Assembly (NCBI GenBank): GCA_902580945.1
Contig: CACHML010000002.1
Span: 62,001-126,000 of the forward strand
Length of the DNA stretch: 64,000 nt
Direction: 5' to 3'
Origin: an uncultured Pelagibacteraceae bacterium
GTDB taxonomy: Bacteria; Pseudomonadota; Alphaproteobacteria; Pelagibacterales; Pelagibacteraceae
Shown here one piece after another: positions 54,610-63,170 of the stretch (position 1 is the first letter of the stretch; every line of letters begins with the position of its first letter). The notes beneath the pieces were generated by a model. That model was not told the DNA's origin and made no database searches. It was given only the letters and a program-made list of their open reading frames with translations. The translations under genes and the position numbers were made by a program.

Positions 54610-55872
54610 TTATATAATTTTAACTTGGGGCAATGGGATAATAAATTTTGATCTCAAACCTCTAATTTTCAAAGATTTAATAATTGGTTCAGCATAATGC
54701 CAAGCTAAAATTAAAACATAGTCTGGCTGTTCTTCAAATAATATCTTATTATCTAAAATTGGTATATGTTTTCCTGGCAAGTATTTATTTAATTTAGGTG
54801 AGGTAGGTTGTTCTGCTATGTAAGGAATAAAATCTTTTCCAATGTCACAAAAATTCAATAAGGTACTACATCTGCCTGGACAAGAGTTTGCTACAACTGT
54901 TTTGTTATCTTTCTTAATGTCACTAAGTACTTTTCTTAGATCAATTTTAGTTTTTAAAACGTTTTTTTTAAATTGTGACCACACATCCTCTTTAAATAAA
55001 CCAAAATCTTTTTCATTATTTAAATTAAATTCTACAGAACTATCTTGTATAATATTTCTTTTCTTTGATACAGTCACTTGTATTGTTCCATTATAACGTT
55101 CAACAACTTCTGCATTTATAATTTTCATATTATATAACTTAAACAAATAATCTAAAGAAGTTAGAGAATAACTTCTTATATGTTCATGATAAATCGAGTC
55201 ATATTGAGTAAGTTTTAAAATATCAATTATATAATGATTTTCAAAAATAAATAATCCATTGTCGTCTAACAAATTGAAGATTCCAACCATTACATCATTT
55301 AGTGATGACATATGTGCAAATACATTGGTTGCTGTAATTAATTTAGCCTTTCCATGTTTATTTATTATTTTTTTTGTAGCATCTTGATTAAATGACATCT
55401 GCAGTGTTTCAAGATTTATTTCATTAGCTATTTTTGCCATATTAGTAGGTTCAACTCCTACAACTCTCATTCCTTTCATTTTATATTCCTTTAGTAATGT
55501 TCCATCATTCGACCCTATATCTACTACCAAAGAATTTTTTTCTAATTTATTTTTTTTTATGATTTTATCTGACTGCTCTCTATGATGATCAACAACTTCT
55601 TTGGTTATTCCAGGTCTATAGGGATAATTCAAATGATATATTTCACTATCTTTAGGTACATAACCTAATTGACCGTGGCCCAAGGATCTACTTCTCATTA
55701 ATTTTAATGGGTAGAATTTCTCAGTATTATTTTTAATTTCATCAAAAGATAGTAAGCTATCGCACAAAGGTTGTTCACCCAAGTCTATAACCTCTGAAAT
55801 ATCTTTTTTACCACTTATTTGACAATAATTTAAATATCCATCCTGGATATTTTGAAATTTCAAATTTTCCAT
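54610..55872 (-). CDS. Sugar C-methyltransferase (Methyltransf_13/14 architecture)
   Basis: SAM-dependent enzyme of the type that adds a methyl branch to nucleotide-linked keto sugars. The SAM site is VVDIGSNDGTLLKEY (from about residue 116), and AEQPTSPKLNKYLPGKHIPI with YVLILAWHYAEPI lies in the C-terminal partner domain. EVIDLGEQPLCDSLLS is the N-terminal zinc-domain core, but only Cys17 of the expected four cysteine ligands remains; the others read Ser20, Ser61 and Leu64. At 420 residues the length is normal. It directly follows the Gfo/Idh-type gene and precedes the GT2 gene, within a CDP-sugar gene set. Confidence 0.85.
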   Translation of the reverse strand: MENLKFQNIQDGYLNYCQISGKKDISEVIDLGEQPLCDSLLSFDEIKNNTEKFYPLKLMRSRSLGHGQLGYVPKDSEIYHLNYPYRPGITKEVVDHHREQSDKIIKKNKLEKNSLVVDIGSNDGTLLKEYKMKGMRVVGVEPTNMAKIANEINLETLQMSFNQDATKKIINKHGKAKLITATNVFAHMSSLNDVMVGIFNLLDDNGLFIFENHYIIDILKLTQYDSIYHEHIRSYSLTSLDYLFKLYNMKIINAEVVERYNGTIQVTVSKKRNIIQDSSVEFNLNNEKDFGLFKEDVWSQFKKNVLKTKIDLRKVLSDIKKDNKTVVANSCPGRCSTLLNFCDIGKDFIPYIAEQPTSPKLNKYLPGKHIPILDNKILFEEQPDYVLILAWHYAEPIIKSLKIRGLRSKFIIPLPQVKII

Positions 55873-56778
55873 TTAATTATTCACTGTTTTTTTTTGTATC
55901 TTATGCAATAATATATTTGTTTTGACATAATCATTATAATTTTTTTTTTTGGTGTTGATCAAATATTTTACTAAAAACTTAGCTCTGTAATCCTCTGTTA
56001 TTCCCTTTTTAAAATTATTAATATTTTTAATAAATGGATTTTGGTATTTTATCAAATTATTTTTTTTATTATTTTTAATTGTATCAATTAAAAACAAATT
56101 TTTATTAGCATTAATCTTCAATTTAAAATTGATTAAAATTAGATTTTTTTTAATATTAATTTCCCAACTGACGTCGTTACCTTTTTTGGATACAATCTTT
56201 GACGTTAAAACGTTATTAAATCCCAGAGTAGAAAATAAGTGAATAAAGTGAATTCCATAAAAATTTAATATACCACCACCTTCTCTTTTATTTAATTTCC
56301 AGGTCTTATTTTTATTTTCTTTTTTGAACGACCAAAAAATATCTATTTTATTTATTTTCTCATTTTTGATAATTTTAATCAATTTTTTATACACTGGTGT
56401 CTCATTTAGTAAGTAACAGATAGAAAATTTTATTTTATTTTTTTTTAAAAAATTTAATAATTTTTGAGATGAATTATAGTTTGGAGCAATTGGTTTTTCT
56501 AAGTATAAGTGCTTCAAATTTTCGAACTCAATAATTTTTTTTGTAAGAGTAATTTGATCAATTGGTCTTTTTGCTATCACACAAAAATGAATTTTTTTTT
56601 TTACTTCAGATATTTTATTATACCATATTATTTTATTAAAATATTTTTTTAAATCTTTTCTATTTTTAATAACATTTAAATATTTTTTTGGTAAGAAAAC
56701 TTTATTCTTTTTATTTTTTAGTATAGCAGGTAGGTATGCGTATAATCCAAATCCTGACCCAAATATATTATAATTCAT
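55873..56778 (-). CDS. Gfo/Idh/MocA-type oxidoreductase, divergent
   Basis: A probable NAD(P)-dependent sugar oxidoreductase of 301 residues. FGSGFGLYAYLPAIL at the N-terminus is a Rossmann glycine motif in the form GxGFGxYxxLPA, and LYLEKPIAPNY around residue 91 holds the EKP lysine of the family. GGGILNFYGIHFIHLF is the block before the second domain. The remainder is very AT-rich and lysine/asparagine-laden, so similarity is hard to judge. Lying next to a C-methyltransferase and rfbG, it could reduce a keto sugar; that is inference. It is 8 bp after rfbG and abuts the methyltransferase gene with no spacer. Confidence 0.72.
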   Translation of the reverse strand: MNYNIFGSGFGLYAYLPAILKNKKNKVFLPKKYLNVIKNRKDLKKYFNKIIWYNKISEVKKKIHFCVIAKRPIDQITLTKKIIEFENLKHLYLEKPIAPNYNSSQKLLNFLKKNKIKFSICYLLNETPVYKKLIKIIKNEKINKIDIFWSFKKENKNKTWKLNKREGGGILNFYGIHFIHLFSTLGFNNVLTSKIVSKKGNDVSWEINIKKNLILINFKLKINANKNLFLIDTIKNNKKNNLIKYQNPFIKNINNFKKGITEDYRAKFLVKYLINTKKKNYNDYVKTNILLHKIQKKTVNN

Positions 56779-56786
56779 TCAAATAA

Positions 56787-57854
56787 TTATCTTAGCAATA
56801 AATAATTTTTAATTTGACTTATTGTGATTTTGTAAGGGTTATTCTTATTATTAAGAAACTTCATGTACCAATCTGATGTTAATTTAATTGATTGTTCTAT
56901 ATCAATTTTGTTGGACCAATTAACATATTTTTTTATTTTATTTGAATTTATATTTAACTCTTTTGTTTCAACATATTTTTTTTTTGTAGTGCTTAATTTA
57001 ATTTTTTTGTTTGATAAATTATTTAATTTTTCTATTAATTTTATAACTGTTATATTTTTTTTATTTTTTGGAGAAACATTCCATGATATCTCATTTTTAT
57101 CATTGCACCTTTTAAAAAATTTCTCAATTAAACAAATATAAGCATCACAAGCATCTAGAATGTGTTGCCAAGGTCTAGTTGAATGTTTATTTCTAATTTC
57201 TAATTTTTTATTATTAAAATAAGCTCTAAAATAATCAGGAACTATTCTATCATCAGAAAAATCTCCACCACCTAAAATATTTCCGGACCTAACTGTTAAA
57301 ATACTTTTTTTTTTATAAAAAAAAGACTTAAAATAGGAATATACAACATTTTCTTGACAAACTTTTGATGCGCTATACGGATCCTTACCCTGAAGATAGT
57401 CAGTTTCCTTAAAAACTTTATTGTTACGCACATCGTAAACTTTGTCACTAGTTGTAACTAATATTAATTTTAAATTATTAATATTTCTTGCAATTTCCAT
57501 GAGGTTTGCTGTACCCAGACAATTTGTATTAAAAGTTTTAACTGGATTTTTGTACGACTCACTGACTAAAGATTGTGCTGCCATATGAATAATTATGTCT
57601 GGTTTTTCTTTTAATATAACTTTTGTTAATTTTTTTTTATCCAGAATATCTCCGTAATACGATTTGTTAATATAATTTTTTAAATTTAAGATTAAATATA
57701 AATTATTTTTTTTTTTTGGCTTTAATGCGTAGCCAAAAACTTTAGCACCTAGTTCTTTTAAAAATAGAGATATCCATGTACCTTTGAAACCAGTATGGCC
57801 TGTAATAAATACTTTTTTATCACTCCAAAAATTTTTTTTTGCTTTAATTCTCAT
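56787..57854 (-). CDS. rfbG: CDP-glucose 4,6-dehydratase
   Basis: Converts CDP-glucose to CDP-4-keto-6-deoxyglucose. KVFITGHTGFKGTWISLFLK at the N-terminus is the signature of RfbG, with IIHMAAQSLVSESYKNP, TSDKVYD and the YSASK catalytic pair (DPYSASKVCQENV). RSGNILGGGDFSDDRIVPD follows. The 355 residues match the family. Its start overlaps rfbF by 11 bp, so the two are coupled. RfbH, the next enzyme of the usual 3,6-dideoxyhexose pathway, is not found in the visible run. Confidence 0.94.
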   Translation of the reverse strand: MRIKAKKNFWSDKKVFITGHTGFKGTWISLFLKELGAKVFGYALKPKKKNNLYLILNLKNYINKSYYGDILDKKKLTKVILKEKPDIIIHMAAQSLVSESYKNPVKTFNTNCLGTANLMEIARNINNLKLILVTTSDKVYDVRNNKVFKETDYLQGKDPYSASKVCQENVVYSYFKSFFYKKKSILTVRSGNILGGGDFSDDRIVPDYFRAYFNNKKLEIRNKHSTRPWQHILDACDAYICLIEKFFKRCNDKNEISWNVSPKNKKNITVIKLIEKLNNLSNKKIKLSTTKKKYVETKELNINSNKIKKYVNWSNKIDIEQSIKLTSDWYMKFLNNKNNPYKITISQIKNYLLLR

Positions 57855-58626
57855 TTCTAAGCCATGGTGGTGTGTTATTTTTCCTGCATAGATCTTCCAA
57901 AATTTTTTTGTCCCTCATGCTATCCATACATTGCCAAAAATCTTTATGATAATAAGAATGTAATTCCCTCTTTCTTACTAACTTAATTAAAGGATCTTTT
58001 TCAAAAATAGTTGAGTCATTTTTTATAAAATTAAATATCTTTTTTGACAAAACAAAAAAACCACCATTTATAAAATAATTTTTATTTTTTGGTTTTTCAT
58101 TAAATGAAAAAACTCTATTTTTTTTTTTAAAATCTATGTCTAAAATACCATACCTATTAGGAGGCTGAACTGAAGTAATGGTGGCAATTTTTTTATGGTA
58201 TTTATGAAATTTTAATAATTTATTTAAATTTATGTTTGCAAGTCCATCACCATAAGTTAAAAAAAAACTATCTTCATCTATAAATTTTTCAATTCTTTTT
58301 ATCCTTCCTCCAGTCATTGTATTTTTTCCAGTATTTACTAATGTTACAGAAAATAATTTCTTATCTTTTGTATATAATTGAATAATATTTCTTTTAACTT
58401 TAAAATTTTTATTATTTTTTTTTATCAATTTATTAAAATAAGATTTTATTAAGTTTCCTTTATAACCGCAGCAAATTACGAAGTCATTAAATCCATACTT
58501 CATATAAATTTTCATTATGTGATATAATATAGGGATCCCACAGATATTGACCAGAGGTTTAGGTTTATATTTTGTCTCCTCCTCCAATCTACTGCCGTAC
58601 CCACCAGCTAAAATTACAACTTTCAT
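57844..58626 (-). CDS. rfbF: Glucose-1-phosphate cytidylyltransferase
   Basis: Makes CDP-glucose from CTP and glucose 1-phosphate. VVILAGGYGSRLEEETKYKP is the nucleotidyltransferase signature with the glycine loop, and the blocks KPKPLVNICGIPILYHIMKI and TYGDGLANINLNKLL are specific for RfbF; the DFWQCMDSMRDKKILEDL stretch closes the active site. At 260 residues it is normal. It overlaps rfbG by 11 bp and follows the GT-C gene by 24 bp. Confidence 0.95.
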   Translation of the reverse strand: MKVVILAGGYGSRLEEETKYKPKPLVNICGIPILYHIMKIYMKYGFNDFVICCGYKGNLIKSYFNKLIKKNNKNFKVKRNIIQLYTKDKKLFSVTLVNTGKNTMTGGRIKRIEKFIDEDSFFLTYGDGLANINLNKLLKFHKYHKKIATITSVQPPNRYGILDIDFKKKNRVFSFNEKPKNKNYFINGGFFVLSKKIFNFIKNDSTIFEKDPLIKLVRKRELHSYYHKDFWQCMDSMRDKKILEDLCRKNNTPPWLRNEN

Positions 58627-58650
58627 ATTTAAATTTTTATAAACTATATA

Positions 58651-60081
58651 CTACTTTGATTTTCGTAAAGCTTGATTAAAAGCCAAAATTATCAAAATTT
58701 CAATCAAAGGGATTAAATTAACAATATATCTTGTCTCAAAAAAACCAGTATATGCAAAAAATATTGTTTTAAAGAAAACAAGCTGTAAACAAATATTATA
58801 ACAAGTGTTCATATTTTTATTTTTTTTATTGAAAAATAATAAAACAAACAAAATAATTAATGCTAAAGACCATAAGAAAAAAGTACCTTTTAATGCTATT
58901 TCTAATGGAAATTTTTTTACTAATGAAATTTTTTGAATAAAACTTTTATTATTATAATCAATTTTTTCTTTATCTAATTTACTACTTAATTCAACAGGCC
59001 ATCCATGACTATAATAAGGATTAAGCCACAAATTAATTGATCTTTGAAATGGTAAAATTGAATAGTAATATAATTTATTTTCTTCTATTCTCATTAATGC
59101 AAGTTTTTCAAATTGCTTATCCAATTCAGCAGTAATAGGTTTTCCACTAATAAGTTTTAATTTGTTGATAAGCTTTTCAGTTCTGATTTTTTCATTTTCA
59201 TTAAAATAAATTTCATCATTAATGACTATATTTTCATAATTAAAGTTTTTAGATTTATTAATAGGATCTATGTGCGTTGGGTTAAGAGCATAAGCAAAAT
59301 TATATTGTTGATTTGCCCAAGAAAATACCCATTTGTTATATCCAATTGGAAACTTATTTTTAGAAATAGTTTCATAGGCTTCTTTGATATTTGGAAATAA
59401 ATATGCACCTTTTGATATATTCCGCAAAGTCCAAATACTCCATGGTAAAGAAAAAATTACCATTAAAATTACTAACTTTTTAAAACCTTCTTTAAATTTA
59501 TTTAATTTAAAAATTAAATAAATAGTTGGAAATATAAAAAAAATTGAATCAACTCTAAAAAAAGTCATCAATAGTAAAATTAAGGAGAATTCAAATATCA
59601 AAAATTTTTGCCTACTTAACGATCTTATTACTAAACCAAAGTAAAATAATGCAAAAGATATCATCATAGTTTCAGGTAAAGCAAACCTAGCCCAAGCTAT
59701 TGTTAAAGGGGAAATAGATAAAATAAAAAAAATAGTATTACTTAACTTATTCGAACCTGTGAATTCATAAATATTTTTTTTAATAAATAAGACTGAAATA
59801 AAGTAAATAATAATTTGAAATATTTTTATAAATAAAACATTATCAAAAAAAAATTTTATAGATGCTAGGAAAAACGGATATCCAGGGCCATTAGGACCAA
59901 AAGCTGGAATACACTCTTTTGATTCTGGTGTAGAAAATGAAACTCCACATCCTGAAAGTATATTTGATGCTACAATGTTATATTTAATCTCATGTTCAGC
60001 AGGAAAAAAAATAATTAAAATTAATCTAATTAAAAAAAAAATCAAAAAGTAAAAGGAAATTTTTTTTAATAATTCATACAT
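58651..60081 (-). CDS. Membrane glycosyltransferase (GT-C, ArnT/PMT-like)
   Basis: A polytopic protein of 476 residues with about ten membrane helices starting at residue 8. FFPAEHEIKYNIVASNILSG and PAFGPNGPGYPFFLASIKF lie in the first outer loop, which in GT-C enzymes holds the catalytic aspartate or glutamate near the donor site; the candidates here are Glu in AEHE. This architecture uses polyprenyl-phosphate-linked sugars as donors on the periplasmic side. The GT2 synthase at 53.7-54.6 kb could supply the donor. No specific family (GT39, GT83) can be fixed by eye. Confidence 0.78.
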   Translation of the reverse strand: MYELLKKISFYFLIFFLIRLILIIFFPAEHEIKYNIVASNILSGCGVSFSTPESKECIPAFGPNGPGYPFFLASIKFFFDNVLFIKIFQIIIYFISVLFIKKNIYEFTGSNKLSNTIFFILSISPLTIAWARFALPETMMISFALFYFGLVIRSLSRQKFLIFEFSLILLLMTFFRVDSIFFIFPTIYLIFKLNKFKEGFKKLVILMVIFSLPWSIWTLRNISKGAYLFPNIKEAYETISKNKFPIGYNKWVFSWANQQYNFAYALNPTHIDPINKSKNFNYENIVINDEIYFNENEKIRTEKLINKLKLISGKPITAELDKQFEKLALMRIEENKLYYYSILPFQRSINLWLNPYYSHGWPVELSSKLDKEKIDYNNKSFIQKISLVKKFPLEIALKGTFFLWSLALIILFVLLFFNKKNKNMNTCYNICLQLVFFKTIFFAYTGFFETRYIVNLIPLIEILIILAFNQALRKSK

Positions 60082-60091
60082 TTTAAATAAT

Positions 60092-60823
60092 TTATATATT
60101 TTTTTTTATTATAAATATGTTGCAGGATGAACCTAAAAACTTACTTAAATTAATTCTTTTTCTCATTCCAATTTTTAAACCAAATAAATTATTACCTGTA
60201 TAAAATAAATTATTAGAAAATAATTTAATTAATTTAAAATTATTTTTTTTAAAATTTTTTTCCCAAAAGTTTCTTGAAAAAAATGCAAGTTCAAATAAGC
60301 TATTATTTGTAATCTCTCCATGAGGTCTTGGATCAATATACCAATATTTTAAAAATGAGGACAAAATTGTCCAAAATCTCCATGATGATGAAGGTAATAT
60401 ATGAATACAAAAACCATCATCTTTTAAAACTCTATAAATTTCTCTCTGTATTTGATCCAAATTAGTCAAATGCTCTAAAACATTTGATGAAAAAACTATG
60501 TCAAATTTTTTATCGTCAAAAGGTATTTGTTTACCGTCGTAGACTAAAAAATTAATACTACTTTTGTTAATTTCTTCATTTTTATTTATATCTATAGCAG
60601 AAACATTAAATTTTTTTTTTTTAAAAAAATGAGATTGAAACCCGTCACCAAATCCAAAATCAAGAATATTTTTACTTTTATTTTCATCAATTTTAAAATA
60701 ATTCATTAAATTTTCTATTTCATAAATTCTATACTCTTTTAGGGCCTCTTTTTGGTCATTGGCACACCAAAAAGAAGTAATTTTATTCAGATATTTTACA
60801 GTTCTTTTTATTACAGATTTCAA
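60092..60823 (-). CDS. Class I SAM-dependent methyltransferase
   Basis: A 243-residue methyltransferase. NILDFGFGDGFQSHFFKKK is the SAM-binding motif I, SAIDINKN motif II, and VFSSNVLEHLTNLDQIQREI with YRVLKDDGFCIHILPS motif III, giving a Methyltransf_11-type fold. The acceptor is not predictable; in this setting an O-methylation of a sugar or of the glycan end is reasonable. It lies 1 bp after the WecA-like gene and 10 bp before the GT-C gene. Confidence 0.85.
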   Translation of the reverse strand: MKSVIKRTVKYLNKITSFWCANDQKEALKEYRIYEIENLMNYFKIDENKSKNILDFGFGDGFQSHFFKKKKFNVSAIDINKNEEINKSSINFLVYDGKQIPFDDKKFDIVFSSNVLEHLTNLDQIQREIYRVLKDDGFCIHILPSSSWRFWTILSSFLKYWYIDPRPHGEITNNSLFELAFFSRNFWEKNFKKNNFKLIKLFSNNLFYTGNNLFGLKIGMRKRINLSKFLGSSCNIFIIKKNI

Positions 60824-60824
60824 T

Positions 60825-61898
60825 TTATTTATATTTGTGTTTATTTTTTATTAAATTTTTTTCTGAACAAAAAATTAAAATCACAAAATATATTAATAAT
60901 AAAAGGGCAATTAAAATCAAAGGATTAATATTCATTAAATTAAGTAAAATTATAGGAGAGAAGATTATTAAAAAAATTATTATCATTGTTTTTTTGTAAC
61001 CAAATTTTTTTGTTAAAATATGATGAATATGATTGTTATCTCCCTCAAAGGGGCTTTTATTGTTTATATATCTAACAATTGTCAATCTGATCATATCAAC
61101 ACCAGGTAATAACATATACAAGAATATTTCTTCTATAAAATAATTTTTATTCCAGTTATGGTCCATAATAATCACAATAGAAACTAAAAAGGATAAAAAA
61201 TAAGAACCATTATTACCCAAAAAAATTTTACCCCTAAAATTCATATATGAAAAAAAAATAATACTTAATAAAAAGATAAATAAAAAGTTTTCATTAATTC
61301 CTTTTAGAAAAAATATTAATAAAAACGAAGAATATAAAATAGCGCTTTGAAGATTTAATCCATCAAACATATTTGCAGCATTCATAAAAGCTAAAATACA
61401 AAATAGAGTTACATAAATAGAAAATTCACTAAAATAAATTTTGTTTTCTAAGTTATAAAAATGAAACTCTTTTATAAGTAAATTTGGATTTGAAATAATT
61501 AAAATATATAAAATTACTATAAAACAAATAATTTTCCTAAAGGGTCTAATATCATAAACATCATCATAAAAACTAACTAAATAAATAGATATACTTGCAA
61601 TAAATATGATAAATATTTGCTTCGCTGATATAAATCTTAATTCAAAAAGAAGTTGACTTCCTGTTACTGGATGAGAACCTGTAATAATATCAAATAATAT
61701 ATAAAAAATTATATTAATAAAAAAAATTAGTCCACCGATTAAAGGTGTGGGTTCTTTATGTATTTTTTTTTTGTTATTTGGTTGGTCAATTATTTTTAAA
61801 AAACTTGCAATAGAATATGATTTGAAACATATAATTGTATTACTTATTATAATAAATATTAAAAAAATTATAAATGAATTATGCATTTTTATAATCAT
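60825..61898 (-). CDS. WecA/MraY-like polyprenyl-phosphate sugar-1-phosphate transferase
   Basis: Initiates glycan synthesis by loading a sugar phosphate on undecaprenyl phosphate. The 357-residue membrane protein has about ten helices, HKEPTPLIGGL near residue 47, FYDDVYDIRPFRK with Asp112-Asp113, and NAANMFDGLN with Asp179. The usual FLGDxGS motif reads FLGNNGS (226-232), replacing by Asn229 an aspartate that is essential in MraY. HHILTKKFG near the end is the final WecA-type block. It could start at ATG 61898 (overlap of 20 bp with the ligase gene) or 61886. Function is inferred with reservation because of Asn229. Confidence 0.82.
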   Translation of the reverse strand: MIIKMHNSFIIFLIFIIISNTIICFKSYSIASFLKIIDQPNNKKKIHKEPTPLIGGLIFFINIIFYILFDIITGSHPVTGSQLLFELRFISAKQIFIIFIASISIYLVSFYDDVYDIRPFRKIICFIVILYILIISNPNLLIKEFHFYNLENKIYFSEFSIYVTLFCILAFMNAANMFDGLNLQSAILYSSFLLIFFLKGINENFLFIFLLSIIFFSYMNFRGKIFLGNNGSYFLSFLVSIVIIMDHNWNKNYFIEEIFLYMLLPGVDMIRLTIVRYINNKSPFEGDNNHIHHILTKKFGYKKTMIIIFLIIFSPIILLNLMNINPLILIALLLLIYFVILIFCSEKNLIKNKHKYK

Positions 61899-63165
61899 TA
61901 CTTATAGATTTTGATAAATAAAGCCCAATAGGTAAAAAATAAAGAATACTAAGCCAATTATTGAAAAAATTACCACTTGGAACTAAAGGGAACGAATTAG
62001 CTGTAATTACTGATAATAAACAAATTTGAAAAATAAAATTTTTGTTCTCAGAATTTTTCTTTGATATTTTTAAATTAGTAAAAAATTTTTTTATTAAAAA
62101 AAAATATATAGAAACAAAAAAAAATAATCCAATAATCCCGTTTTCAGAAATAATTTGTAATAAAGAATTATGGGGGTGTGTTGAACAACTACTAACAGAC
62201 CTTTTGAAATTTTCGCAATTTTTTTCATACATATTGTGTCCATGCCCTAGTAATGGTTTTGCTAAAAACATTTTATATGCAGCTATATACAATTCATGAT
62301 GATCAGGAGAAAAAATTACAAAATTTTCATCATTAGAATAAGGTTTATCTGTTTTATTGTCTAAGAACGAAAAAGTAGAATTAACCATTCTGTTTTTTAT
62401 TTCTTGGTTTGTTGAAACTACAACTAAAATTACAGAAAATAAAACTATAAAGGTTATAAAAATTTTTTTTCTATATTTGCTTAATTGTATAAAAATATAA
62501 GCTAGACAAAATAGTAATATAAAAAAAGCTAATCTTTCTCCTGACAAGAATACTAGTATAAAAGTTGAAACAACTAGAATAGAGGAAAAAAAAATGTTAA
62601 ATTTTTTTTCAGTAATGAAATGAAGACTAATTAGAATAAATATTAATCTAACTAAATAACTTCCTAGAACTAGTTCTTCACCAAATAATCCACTTATTCT
62701 TGCAGTCATTAGCTGAGTATTTGAGTCTATTAAAAAATTTATTGACTGATTCAATAAATTAGTTCCGAATATAAACTGAATATAAGCGTCTATTATTACA
62801 AAAAACAAAGTAAAAAACAAAAATTTGAAAAATTTATCATAAAGTTCTTTATTTACATTTGATAAATAGGCAATTGCTAATGAAAATAATAAAAACCTTA
62901 TATATGGCACAGAAGATTTTAAAGATTGGATTGTGTCTTCAGCCCAAATAGAAGAAATAATTAAGGAAATATAAAATACTATAAAAAATTTGGAGAATTT
63001 ATTGTTGTAATAAAACCATAACTTATTGGTAAAAGAATTTATTAAAAAAAAAATTCCCATGATGACTATTATTAAATCACTAAAAAAAGGTCCTGTTATT
63101 AAAGCGGCTGGTAATAAATAAAAAAGGAAAGAAATACTTAATATCAAATTTTTTTGATTAAGCAT
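61879..63165 (-). CDS. O-antigen polymerase/ligase family membrane protein
   Basis: A 428-residue protein with about eleven membrane helices and the Wzy_C/WaaL pattern. The long outer loop includes LGHGHNMYEKNCENFKR and STHPHNSLLQIISENGIIG, where the HPHN-x-x-L-Q motif is typical of O-antigen ligases and polymerases. The function is either joining glycan to the lipid A core or polymerising repeats; sequence does not decide between them. It overlaps the WecA-like gene by 20 bp and follows the GT-DUF218 gene by 5 bp. No Wzx flippase or ABC exporter is seen in the visible part of the island. Confidence 0.82.
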   Translation of the reverse strand: MLNQKNLILSISFLFYLLPAALITGPFFSDLIIVIMGIFFLINSFTNKLWFYYNNKFSKFFIVFYISLIISSIWAEDTIQSLKSSVPYIRFLLFSLAIAYLSNVNKELYDKFFKFLFFTLFFVIIDAYIQFIFGTNLLNQSINFLIDSNTQLMTARISGLFGEELVLGSYLVRLIFILISLHFITEKKFNIFFSSILVVSTFILVFLSGERLAFFILLFCLAYIFIQLSKYRKKIFITFIVLFSVILVVVSTNQEIKNRMVNSTFSFLDNKTDKPYSNDENFVIFSPDHHELYIAAYKMFLAKPLLGHGHNMYEKNCENFKRSVSSCSTHPHNSLLQIISENGIIGLFFFVSIYFFLIKKFFTNLKISKKNSENKNFIFQICLLSVITANSFPLVPSGNFFNNWLSILYFLPIGLYLSKSISNDYKNA

Positions 63166-63170
63166 TTAAA

